Source of the DNA: Clostridia bacterium
GTDB lineage: Bacteria > Bacillota_A > Clostridia > Lachnospirales > Cellulosilyticaceae
Direction: 5' to 3'
Length of the DNA: 12,435 nucleotides
Assembly (NCBI GenBank): GCA_029239935.1
Contig: JARBTY010000076.1
Location: 1-12,435 of the forward strand
Part shown: one piece after another, positions 1-9,888 of the stretch
Layout of the letters: each line of letters starts with the position of its first letter
Numbering within the stretch: position 1 is the first letter of the stretch
Made by a program: the position numbers and the translations under genes
The notes under the pieces: generated by a model
Seen by the model: the letters and a program-made list of their open reading frames with translations, nothing else
What the model was told of the DNA's origin: nothing
The model's database searches: none

Positions 1-219
1 CTTATTGATGAAACATAATATTAAAATTGTTTCATTGTGAAAAATTATTATATTTATATAAAAGTAAAAAAACATACTTTATATAGAAAATATAAAAAAT
101 AAGTGTATAAAATGACTAACTTCTTTATGATAAAAGCTTATATTTGATTTTAAAGTTATTATAACATGTATTAATTGACTAAAATATAATAATAAAAGAT
201 TTAATTTATCAATATTATA

Positions 220-248
220 TTAACAAAATCGCATTTATAAGCTATAAT
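220..248 (+). promoter_or_regulatory. Promoter of the ohrR-like gene
   Basis: A -35 box TTAACA (220-225) and a perfect -10 box TATAAT (243-248) are separated by 17 bases, so transcription should start near 255. A 13-bp dyad, TTATA-AGC-TATAA (235-247), overlaps the -10 box and could be an autoregulatory operator. It does not resemble the Bacillus OhrR operator that I remember, so that role is a guess. The rest of 1-288 is AT-rich with no supportable gene. Confidence 0.75.
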
Positions 249-288
249 TAAAGACAGGCATTTAATATTTTCTAAGGAGATCAATTAG

Positions 289-744
289 ATGAAAAAAAAC
301 GATGTTTTAAAACTTGAAAATCAATTATGTTTTTCAGTGTATGCAGCTTCAAGAGCTATAACAAAAATATACAGACCATTTCTTGATGAAATAGGAGTGA
401 CTTATCCGCAATATTTAGTAATGCTTGTTTTATGGGAAAATAATGTTATCACATTAAAAGATTTAGGCAATAAGCTTTATCTGGATTCAGGAACTTTAAC
501 ACCATTATTAAAGAGATTAGAACACATGGAACTTATTAAAAGAGAACGCTCTAAAGAAGATGAAAGGCTTTTATGCGTCACCATTACTCAAAAAGGTGTA
601 GACTTGAAAAAAAGTGCGGCTAAAATTCCAGGATGCGTATTAGCGGGTCTCAGTACAGATGTTGGAGCGTTAATGAATCTGAAAAGTGAAATTGATGGGC
701 TTTTGAACAATGTAAAAACACAGGAAGAAAAAGTTAAAAATTAA
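289..744 (+). CDS. ohrR: OhrR-type MarR family transcriptional regulator (organic peroxide sensor)
   Basis: This is a 151-residue winged-helix repressor that should sense organic hydroperoxides through a cysteine thiol and release DNA when oxidised. The N-terminal stretch LENQLCF places the peroxidatic Cys at residue 14, and Tyr18, Tyr28 and Tyr39 match the tyrosines that hydrogen-bond to this Cys in Bacillus OhrR. The segment YLDSGTLTPLLKRLE (64-78) is the recognition helix, and SKEDER (88-93) is the wing. Length is normal for the family. Start: ATG with AAGGAG at 274-279, 9 bases upstream. It has two further cysteines, Cys96 and Cys116. Cys116 lies roughly where two-Cys OhrR proteins keep their resolving Cys, so a disulfide mechanism is possible. 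No ohr peroxidase gene is in the window. The next gene is a DsrE-family protein, with no clear terminator between them. Confidence 0.9.
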   Translation: MKKNDVLKLENQLCFSVYAASRAITKIYRPFLDEIGVTYPQYLVMLVLWENNVITLKDLGNKLYLDSGTLTPLLKRLEHMELIKRERSKEDERLLCVTITQKGVDLKKSAAKIPGCVLAGLSTDVGALMNLKSEIDGLLNNVKTQEEKVKN

Positions 745-872
745 ACCTATTTAGCTCATTCTTAGGTATAATAGAGATAAAATTATGTTATATTAGTCTT
801 AGAACAGATTTTAAGCATTAAGACATAATTTTTAATAATCTTTTAAAATTTAAGAGATGGGGGTATGTTATA

Positions 873-1217
873 ATGGAAAAGGATAAAAAACTGTATATCT
901 TGTGGGTAACAGGGGATCCGATAAGTTCTGAAAAGATGGTTCTTCTGTATGCGATTAATAGTAAGATTAATAGTTTGTGGGATGAAGTAACGGTTATTAT
1001 TTGGGGTGCATCAGCCAAACTTAGTGCTGAAGATAAGCTTATTCAAGATCAGATTGAGATTGCATTACACCATGGGGTTAAAATAACAGCTTGCAAAGGT
1101 TGTGTAGAGCAGCTTGGGGTAAAAGATAAATTACAATGGCTAGGAATAGAAGTAAAGTCAGTTGGCGAAGAGTTAACCAAGATATTACAAGATGGATATA
1201 CGGTGTTAACGGTATAA
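873..1217 (+). CDS. DsrE/DsrF-family small protein
   Basis: This 114-residue cytosolic protein has the DsrE-like fold pattern: a beta strand with a GDP turn (about 8-17), a helix, a hydrophobic strand VTVIIWG (39-45), and a Cys-containing loop ACKGC followed by EQLGV. Cys74 and Cys77 form a CxxC pair. It ends with a strand reading TVLTV. DsrE-family proteins handle sulfur (sulfurtransfer) in some bacteria, and many clostridial members are uncharacterised. The precise role here is unknown. The ATG is preceded by a purine-rich GAGATGGGGG (854-863), about 9 bases away. The 128 bases after the OhrR gene contain TATAAT at 767-772 with no convincing -35, so it may be read through from the ohrR promoter. 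A hairpin terminator follows. Proximity to an OhrR regulator hints at a thiol or redox job, which is inference. Confidence 0.8.
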   Translation: MEKDKKLYILWVTGDPISSEKMVLLYAINSKINSLWDEVTVIIWGASAKLSAEDKLIQDQIEIALHHGVKITACKGCVEQLGVKDKLQWLGIEVKSVGEELTKILQDGYTVLTV

Positions 1218-1243
1218 ATAAGCAGAAATAGCGACAAATTAAT

Positions 1244-1270
1244 AGGGAGCTTAACAGGCTCCCTCATTTT
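1244..1270 (+). terminator. Rho-independent terminator after the DsrE gene
   Basis: Perfect 7-bp stem AGGGAGC (1244-1250) with GCTCCCT (1258-1264), a 7-base loop, then CATTTT. The T-tract is short, so efficiency is uncertain. Confidence 0.7.
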
Positions 1271-1337
1271 ATGTTTATATCTAAAGACAACTTATAACAA
1301 AGTTATTTTTAAAAAACAAAATTTTTATTCTATAATA

Positions 1338-1347
1338 TTGTATACAA
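1338..1347. repeat. 10-bp perfect palindrome upstream of the PFOR promoter
   Basis: TTGTATACAA is fully self-complementary and lies 3 bases upstream of the likely -35 box of the PFOR gene. It could be a protein-binding half of the control region or a chance AT-rich palindrome. Confidence 0.5.
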
Positions 1348-1350
1348 GAG

Positions 1351-1379
1351 TTTACACCGAAAGATAATAGGTGTAAAAT
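1351..1379 (+). promoter_or_regulatory. PFOR promoter with embedded operator-like dyad
   Basis: The -35 box TTTACA (1351-1356) and -10 box TAAAAT (1374-1379) are 17 bases apart. The same bases form a perfect 8-bp inverted repeat, TTTACACC (1351-1358) and GGTGTAAA (1370-1377), with an 11-base spacer. One arm covers the -35 box and the other overlaps the -10 box. This is the layout expected for a dimeric repressor competing with RNA polymerase. I do not recognise the half-site; it is not the Rex, CcpA or CodY consensus. The implied leader is about 100 bases. Confidence 0.65.
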
Positions 1380-1396
1380 TATATATGTAGTAAATA

Positions 1397-1428
1397 TTAA
1401 AATTATATATATGATGATATAATTTTAA
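1397..1428. repeat. 12-bp inverted repeat in the PFOR 5' leader
   Basis: TTAAAATTATAT (1397-1408) is exactly complementary to ATATAATTTTAA (1417-1428) across an 8-base spacer. A second self-complementary 12-mer, ATACATATGTAT, follows immediately at 1429-1440. The sequence is almost pure A/T, so the hairpin would be weak. It may act as an mRNA 5' stabiliser or mean nothing. Confidence 0.45.
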
Positions 1429-1472
1429 ATACATATGTATAATATTATATTAAAATATTATAGAAAATATAA

Positions 1473-5015
<3,543 letters not shown>

Positions 5016-5068
5016 TCAAAAAATAATAAGCTAGACTTTCAAAATAAATTCAACTGGCGACGAATATA

Positions 5069-5113
5069 TTTGTAAAAAACCCCTTATCTGACGAGATAAG
5101 GGGTTTTTACAAA
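5069..5113 (+). terminator. Strong terminator after the PFOR gene
   Basis: CCCCTTATCT (5080-5089) pairs perfectly with AGATAAGGGG (5094-5103) around a GACG loop, followed by five T. Flanking A and T runs and TTTGTA/TACAAA extend the pairing with one bulge, so it could work in both directions. Confidence 0.92.
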
Positions 5114-5153
5114 TAATACATGTCAAAATAACCGTTAAAACTACAAATAGTTG

Positions 5154-5181
5154 TTTACATCTCCTATAAGAGTGTTGTAAT
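5154..5181 (+). promoter_or_regulatory. Candidate promoter of the acetate transporter gene
   Basis: TTTACA (5154-5159), a 16-base spacer, then TGTAAT (5176-5181) preceded by TG one base upstream (extended -10 form). It is the best match in the 120 bases between the PFOR terminator and the transporter start. Confidence 0.45.
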
Positions 5182-5232
5182 ATTGAAGAGTTAGTGTAAT
5201 ATATAAATAGATATTATTTAGGAGGAGAAGTA

Positions 5233-5850
5233 GTGGAAACAACAAAAAATACAAACGTAATGGTTACAACGGCAGACCCGTCTGCACTAGGTTTATTTGG
5301 TCTTGCAATGGTAACCTTGGTGGCGTCATCACAAAAGCTTGGATGGACAGAAGGTGTGGCACTTATTATTCCTTGGGCTATCTTTTTAGGAGGTTTTGCA
5401 CAGCTTATGGCCTGTATTATGGATGCTAAGAAAAACAATGTGTTTGGGGCAACTGCTTTTGGGGGATATGCGTTTTTTTGGTTTAGTGTAGCCCTTACAT
5501 GGCTTATTCAAAACGGTGTTTTTGGTGAAAAACTGCAGGGGATGGCAGACTCTAAACAATTGGGATTTGCATTTATAGGGTATTTGATATTTACACTATT
5601 CATGACAGTTGGTGCAGTAGAAACGAATAAAGTGCTGCTTAGTATTTTTGTACTTATTGATTTTTTATTTATAGGACTAGCGCTAAGTTCTTTTGACATA
5701 GCCTATCATTTCACGCATTTGTTAGCTGGATGGAGTGAATTTTTGATTGCTCTATTATCTTTTTATGGTGCTGCAGCAAATGTACTTAATAAACATTTTG
5801 GAAGAGAATTTTTGCCTTTAGGCAAAGCATTAAATATCTTTAAAAAGTAG
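5233..5850 (+). CDS. Acetate uptake transporter family protein (GPR1/FUN34/YaaH, SatP-like)
   Basis: This 205-residue inner-membrane protein belongs to the acetate/succinate-acetate permease family and should move acetate, perhaps with protons. It is very hydrophobic, with about six membrane segments (roughly 18-34, 43-63, 72-93, 111-130, 133-153 and 166-185), the normal layout and length. The family N-terminal signature NPAPLGL appears here as DPSALGLFG (15-23): Pro, Leu, Gly and Leu are kept but the Asn and second Pro are changed. FGGYAFFWFSVAL near 76-88 and the C-terminal FLPLGK are also family-like. Start: GTG at 5233, chosen because AGGAGG (5220-5225) sits 7 bases upstream. It follows the PFOR terminator, so it is a separate unit, but it fits with acetate being the end product of acetyl-CoA made by PFOR. 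Direction of transport cannot be read from sequence. Confidence 0.92.
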   Translation: METTKNTNVMVTTADPSALGLFGLAMVTLVASSQKLGWTEGVALIIPWAIFLGGFAQLMACIMDAKKNNVFGATAFGGYAFFWFSVALTWLIQNGVFGEKLQGMADSKQLGFAFIGYLIFTLFMTVGAVETNKVLLSIFVLIDFLFIGLALSSFDIAYHFTHLLAGWSEFLIALLSFYGAAANVLNKHFGREFLPLGKALNIFKK

Positions 5851-5867
5851 TTTTAAAAGTGAGCAAC

Positions 5868-5896
5868 TTGAAGAGTCTATGAATAAATGTTAAAAT
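5868..5896 (+). promoter_or_regulatory. Promoter of the DUF2225 gene
   Basis: TTGAAG (5868-5873), 17 bases, then TAAAAT (5891-5896) with the extended -10 TG at 5888-5889. No terminator is visible after the transporter gene, so read-through from upstream may add to expression. The leader would be about 100 bases. Confidence 0.65.
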
Positions 5897-6000
5897 ATAA
5901 TAATAGAATATATTTGTTCAAGATTTATAATAATTTGTTTCGTAATCAGTATTAGCAGAGATATTATTATACTATTTTGATAACTTAAATGAGGGATCAT

Positions 6001-6819
6001 ATGGATAATGTTTTTGAAGAATTAAAAGCATTGGGATTTAGAAATCTAGATAAAATAGAGATTTTTGCTAGTAATGAGAAACAAAAGTCAGTGGATGGCT
6101 CACAAAAAAAACATGAGGTTACTTTAGAGACTGTTTTGTATGATAAAACCTATATTTGTCCTGTTTGTGACAAGGTCTTTACGAGTAAGACTATTCGTTC
6201 AGGTAAAAATAGACTAATGTCTGTAGATACAGATCTTAAACCTAAGTATGATATGGTTAATCCAAGTCTTTATGAGTGTATTGTGTGTCCAAAGTGTGGC
6301 TATGCAGCTTTATCAAAAATATTTAGTTCAGTATCACCAAAACAGATAGGATGGATTAAAGAACAAATTTGTTCACAATATAAAAACCGGGAGTATCCAG
6401 CGATTTTAACCAATAAAGATGCTGTAGAACGATACAAATTAGCTTTGCTGAATGCTATGGCAAAACGGGTAAAAGATGGTGAAAAAGCCTATTTATGTCT
6501 GAAAATCGCTTGGTTATATCGAGAGATGGAAGACAGTGAGCAGGAGAAAGCTTTTTTAAGGTATGCACTTACAGGATTTTTGAATGCTTACAACAATGAA
6601 AGGTTTCCTATTTTTGAATTAGATGAACTAACGGTGGCCTATATCATTGCAGACCTGTACAGGCGCTTTGAAGAATATGACAAAGCCCTCCAATGGGTGG
6701 GTTATGTGATATTAGAAAAGAGTGTATCTTTGAGGCTTAAAACAAGAGGACTTCATTTAAAAAGTTTAATAAGGGAAGAGAAAAATAGTAAGATAGAAAT
6801 GCTTAATAAAGAGAAATAA
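6001..6819 (+). CDS. DUF2225 family protein with double CxxC site and helical-repeat tail
   Basis: This protein has 272 residues from the preferred start. The N-terminal half matches DUF2225: CPVC at Cys53/Cys56 and CPKCGYAA at Cys96/Cys99, with a further Cys93, which together look like a structural zinc or metal site. Between them lies the family-like run ending in NPSLYECIVC. The C-terminal half (about 130-265) is a chain of amphipathic helices with TPR-like spacing, for example RYKLALLNAMAKR, LCLKIAWLYREM and YIIADLYRRF, suggesting a protein-binding surface. No signal peptide or membrane segment is seen. The function of DUF2225 is not established and I do not assign one. Start: ATG at 6001 has GAGGG five bases upstream. 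An in-frame ATG at 5989 has no ribosome binding site. It has its own promoter, and its stop codon lies inside the terminator hairpin. Confidence 0.9.
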   Translation: MDNVFEELKALGFRNLDKIEIFASNEKQKSVDGSQKKHEVTLETVLYDKTYICPVCDKVFTSKTIRSGKNRLMSVDTDLKPKYDMVNPSLYECIVCPKCGYAALSKIFSSVSPKQIGWIKEQICSQYKNREYPAILTNKDAVERYKLALLNAMAKRVKDGEKAYLCLKIAWLYREMEDSEQEKAFLRYALTGFLNAYNNERFPIFELDELTVAYIIADLYRRFEEYDKALQWVGYVILEKSVSLRLKTRGLHLKSLIREEKNSKIEMLNKEK

Positions 6820-6863
6820 AAAAACAAAAAGAAGCTTAGTTTAAGCTTCTTTTTGTTTTTTTA
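6817..6863. terminator. 22-bp perfect hairpin terminator after the DUF2225 gene
   Basis: Bases 6817-6838 and 6842-6863 are exactly complementary with a 3-base loop. The core is GAAGCTTA/TAAGCTTC, flanked by A-rich and T-rich runs. The left arm begins with the TAA stop codon of the DUF2225 gene, and the right arm supplies the T-tract. The symmetry allows termination on either strand. Confidence 0.9.
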
Positions 6864-7168
6864 GCAAAAAGCAGTATTAAAGAATGATTTATTTCTATGA
6901 TAGCAGGCAAGTCGTAACCCATGATACAGGGTATAAAATAGAAATAATCTTATTTATAGCACTGTGCTTAATACAAAAGAGTAAAAAAGGCATATCTAGG
7001 ATAAAAGCTACAAAAGTTATCAGGGTAAATTTTGTAGCTTTTATGAGTATTTATAAATATTGATACAATGTAAAGGATACTTTGTGAATATCTAGGAATT
7101 AACACACTCAAAAAACAGGAATCATAGAGCTATAAGCTAGTATAAAAAAGGCTAGAAGTATAAAAGTG
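6864..7168. other. Gene-free gap with inverted repeats upstream of pyk
   Basis: No convincing gene is present. From left to right it holds: a 10-bp inverted repeat TTATTTCTAT (6889-6898) and ATAGAAATAA (6938-6947) enclosing a small ACCC/GGGT stem (6917-6920 with 6929-6932); a short dyad AGCAC-T-GTGCT (6958-6968); a 15-bp perfect hairpin at 7001-7044; and a repeated 10-mer ATATCTAGGA (6992-7001 and 7088-7097). A weak promoter-like pair, TTGTTT (6853-6858) and TATTAA (6875-6880), would start a transcript at the first repeat. I recognise no known riboswitch class. A 59-codon open frame (6884-7063) lacks a ribosome binding site. Confidence 0.5.
7001..7044. repeat. 15-bp perfect inverted repeat, terminator-like
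   Basis: ATAAAAGCTACAAAA (7001-7015) is exactly complementary to 7030-7044 across a 14-base loop. The right arm ends in CTTTTAT, so it could terminate a short transcript from the left. No gene directly precedes it, so it may instead end a small RNA or back up the 6817-6863 terminator. Confidence 0.6.
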
Positions 7169-7198
7169 TTGAATTATGACGAACCAATATTATATAAT
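7169..7198 (+). promoter_or_regulatory. Promoter of the pyk operon
   Basis: TTGAAT (7169-7174), an 18-base spacer, then TATAAT (7193-7198). Transcription should begin near 7205, giving a leader of about 120 bases. Just upstream, GCTAG plus AGTATAAAA occurs twice (7136-7147 and 7151-7165), a possible activator-type direct repeat. Confidence 0.7.
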
Positions 7199-7327
7199 AA
7201 CGGTATCGTAATGACTAAAAGGGGAAAATCAATTCTTGCTGAATAACTCTTATAAATGATGTGAAATATATAATATAAAGTCATAGAACTAATAAAAATA
7301 ACAATAAATGAAATTGGAGCGAATAAT

Positions 7328-9067
7328 ATGAGAAAAACAAAGATTATATGTACACTTGGCCCATCTACAGATGATATACAGGTGCTAAGGGAACTAATGA
7401 TTTCAGGAATGGATGTAGCACGTTTTAACTTTTCCCATGGAGATCACGGCAGCCATAAGGCAACATTTGATAAGGTTGTTAAATTAAGAGCAGAGCTTAA
7501 CAAACCTATAGCAACTTTACTAGATACAAAAGGGCCCGAGATAAGAGTTGGTAAATTTGAAAAAGGCAAGGTAACGCTTGAAAAAGGTGAAAGATTTACA
7601 CTGACTACAAGAGAAATAGCTGGTAATGAAGAGATTGTTACTGTCAATTATAAAAATCTGCCAGAAGATGTACAAGAAGGTTCTGTGATTTTACTTGATG
7701 ATGGCCTTATAGAACTTTTAGTGATGCAGATAAATGATACAGATATTCATTGCAGAATTATGAACAGCGGTGCTTTATCAAATAACAAAGGCGTAAATCT
7801 CCCAGGATCAAGACTTTCGATGCCCTATATAAGCCCTAAGGATAAAGCAGATATTATTTTTGGTATAGAGACGGGATTTGATTTTATAGCAGCTTCTTTT
7901 GTAAGAAGTGCACAAGATATACTAGAGATAAGAAAAATTCTTGAAGAACATGATTGTCATAATATCAATGTTATTGCCAAGATTGAAAACAGAGAAGGGG
8001 TAGAAAATATTGATGAAATTATCCGTGTGACAGATGGTATCATGGTTGCAAGAGGGGATATGGGTGTAGAAATTCCAGCAGAAGAAGTGCCAGCTCTGCA
8101 AAAAATGATTATTAAGAAGGTATATAACAGTGGTAAACAAGTTATAACAGCCACACAAATGCTTGATTCAATGATGAAGAATCCTAGACCTACAAGAGCT
8201 GAGACAAATGACGTAGCAAATGCTATCTATGATGGAACAAGTGCTATTATGTTGTCAGGGGAAACAGCAGCAGGTCTTTATCCAATCGAAGCTGTTAAAA
8301 CAATGGTTAGGATTGCTGAAAGAACTGAAAATGATATTGACTATATTAAACGCTTCAAAAACGATGCTAACCATAAATTACCTAATGTAACCAGTGCTAT
8401 TTCCCATGCGACCTGCACCACAGCTCACGATTTGGGAGCAACAGCTATTATTACAGTCACTCAATCAGGAAGAACAGCTAGGATGATATCAAAATACAGA
8501 CCAGTACCACCGATTATTGGGTGCACAACTTCTGAAAAGGTTTATCATCAATTGAATTTATCATGGGGTGTTATACCGCTGCTTATACCAGAAGAGCAAA
8601 AAGTGGATGTTTTATTTGATCATGCCATAGAATCAGCAGAGAAAACTGGTATTGTAAAAAACGGTGATTTAGTTGTTATAACAAGTGGTATACCTCTGGG
8701 GGTTTCAGGGACAACCAATATGATTAAAGTGGATGTAGTGGGACATATTTTAGTGTCGGGAACAGGGATTACGACAAAAAGTGCTTGTGCAAGTCTTTGT
8801 GTCTGCAAAAACGATGAAGATGCCATTAAGAACTTCAATGAAGGAGATATTATTGTGATACCTCAGACTTCAAATAAACTACTGCCGCTTCTTAAAAAAG
8901 CATCTGGCATTATTACAGAACAGGATGGATTTAACTCCCATGCAGCTATCATCGGATTGGCTATCGATATCCCAGTGATTGTAGGTGCTGAACAGGCGAC
9001 AAATATTCTTAAATCAGGGACAGTTGTTATCGTAGATGCATCAAAAGGAATTGTTGCCAGCAAGTAG
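7328..9067 (+). CDS. pyk: Pyruvate kinase with C-terminal PEP-utiliser-like domain
   Basis: This 579-residue cytosolic glycolytic enzyme transfers phosphate from PEP to ADP, giving pyruvate and ATP. The opening KIICTLGPST, then ARFNFSHG, LLDTKGPEIRVG, AKIENREG with catalytic Lys218 and metal ligand Glu220, ARGDMG with Asp244, and TATQMLDSM with Thr276 are all intact. The 'signature' run PRPTRAETNDVANA also follows. Residues after about 475 form the extra C-terminal domain found in Bacillus-type enzymes, related to the phosphohistidine domain of PEP synthase and PPDK. It has TEQDGFNSHAAI with His538. Its role in pyruvate kinases is thought to be structural or regulatory rather than catalytic. 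Start: ATG with TTGGAG, GGAG at 7316-7319. First gene of a three-gene operon; its stop codon overlaps the ribosome binding site of the next gene. Confidence 0.98.
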   Translation: MRKTKIICTLGPSTDDIQVLRELMISGMDVARFNFSHGDHGSHKATFDKVVKLRAELNKPIATLLDTKGPEIRVGKFEKGKVTLEKGERFTLTTREIAGNEEIVTVNYKNLPEDVQEGSVILLDDGLIELLVMQINDTDIHCRIMNSGALSNNKGVNLPGSRLSMPYISPKDKADIIFGIETGFDFIAASFVRSAQDILEIRKILEEHDCHNINVIAKIENREGVENIDEIIRVTDGIMVARGDMGVEIPAEEVPALQKMIIKKVYNSGKQVITATQMLDSMMKNPRPTRAETNDVANAIYDGTSAIMLSGETAAGLYPIEAVKTMVRIAERTENDIDYIKRFKNDANHKLPNVTSAISHATCTTAHDLGATAIITVTQSGRTARMISKYRPVPPIIGCTTSEKVYHQLNLSWGVIPLLIPEEQKVDVLFDHAIESAEKTGIVKNGDLVVITSGIPLGVSGTTNMIKVDVVGHILVSGTGITTKSACASLCVCKNDEDAIKNFNEGDIIVIPQTSNKLLPLLKKASGIITEQDGFNSHAAIIGLAIDIPVIVGAEQATNILKSGTVVIVDASKGIVASK

Positions 9068-9075
9068 GGAGCGTT

Positions 9076-9888
9076 ATGTTTAAAAAATATATAGGATTAA
9101 GAACGATCAAAACGGGAATAGCAGTTTGCCTGACTATATTTATCACCGCACTTTTAGGATTAGACAGTCCCTTTTTTGCGGCTATTGCAGCGATTATATC
9201 AATGGATAAAACGATAGTAGGTTCTTTTAATACTGGAAAAAATAGAATGATTGGTACATTGCTAGGAGCCGTTTTAGGACTGATATGTGCCTCTATCCAA
9301 CCAGAAAACGCTTTGATATGTGGCATAGGGATTATAGTGCTTATTTCGGTATGCAATGTTATGAAGCTTCAAAGCTCCATAACAGTTGGAGGGATTGTTC
9401 TAATCGCTATTATGGTTAATCTCAATGATAAAACACCTTTTATGTATAGCGTTAATAGAATAATTGATACTTTTATTGGCATATTTATAGCTGTTATGGT
9501 AAACCTTATGTTTTTTCCTTATGATAATTTAGAAGATATTAAGATAAGTTTTAGAGGATTACTTGGAGAATTAGAAGAAAATATCAATAGCTATACTATA
9601 AAAAGTGGTATGTACAGTTTAGATGTCTTACAGAGTAAAACGATTAAACTAGAAAAGACATTAAATTTGTATAAGGCAGATATTCACGCTAAAAAAAAGA
9701 TAGACAGCGTAAAAATGCTGGATGATAATATAGATAGGATTAAGTCTATCATCATGCATATGGAGATACTTAATCATTTGCAGATAAGTGGTAGGCCAGT
9801 AGATCTTGCAGAAAGTGAAAGTACAATAGTTTATCATTATCATCTCAATGCAGTACTAAGTTTATATGAGAGTATTAAAAAATCTTAA
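9076..9888 (+). CDS. ArAE/FUSC-type membrane protein (aromatic acid exporter family)
   Basis: This 270-residue protein has a hydrophobic N-terminal half with about five or six membrane segments between residues 10 and 147. It opens with [11 protein letters not shown], typical of the aromatic acid exporter family. A soluble, charged, helical half (about 150-270) follows and contains several coiled-coil-like stretches. Bacillus and clostridial members (ArAE_1/DUF939) are of this type; substrates are mostly untested, so 'aromatic acid' is the family name, not a proven cargo. It is somewhat shorter than full two-domain members. Start: ATG 8 bases after the pyk stop, with GGGAG (9067-9071) overlapping that stop codon, so translation is probably coupled to pyk. 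The next gene, ppnP, follows 29 bases later. I see no reason to call it truncated. Confidence 0.88.
   Translation: MFKKYIGLRTIKTGIAVCLTIFITALLGLDSPFFAAIAAIISMDKTIVGSFNTGKNRMIGTLLGAVLGLICASIQPENALICGIGIIVLISVCNVMKLQSSITVGGIVLIAIMVNLNDKTPFMYSVNRIIDTFIGIFIAVMVNLMFFPYDNLEDIKISFRGLLGELEENINSYTIKSGMYSLDVLQSKTIKLEKTLNLYKADIHAKKKIDSVKMLDDNIDRIKSIIMHMEILNHLQISGRPVDLAESESTIVYHYHLNAVLSLYESIKKS

Noticed and set aside
741..772. Promoter for the DsrE gene from TTAAAC and TATAAT
   Set aside because: The spacer is 20 bases and the -35 is poor, so I could not support it as a feature.
1049..1267. Minus-strand open frame opposite the DsrE gene
   Set aside because: It is a shadow of the DsrE gene; it has no ribosome site and runs through the terminator.
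5989..6000. Upstream ATG start for the DUF2225 gene
   Set aside because: No Shine-Dalgarno before it, whereas ATG 6001 has GAGGG at a workable distance.
6884..7063. 59-codon open frame in the pyk upstream gap, beginning MIYFYDSRQ
   Set aside because: No ribosome binding site precedes the ATG, it resembles no family I know, and it runs through the 15-bp hairpin. It is kept only as an alternative explanation for the gap.
6992..7097. ATATCTAGGA repeated 96 bp apart as an attachment site or mobile-element footprint
   Set aside because: Only 10 bp, AT-rich, with no recombinase or cargo between the copies.
7211..7246. 11-codon ORF (MTKRGKSILAE) in the pyk leader as an attenuator peptide
   Set aside because: No ribosome binding site, no run of a regulatory amino acid, and no terminator/antiterminator pair follows.
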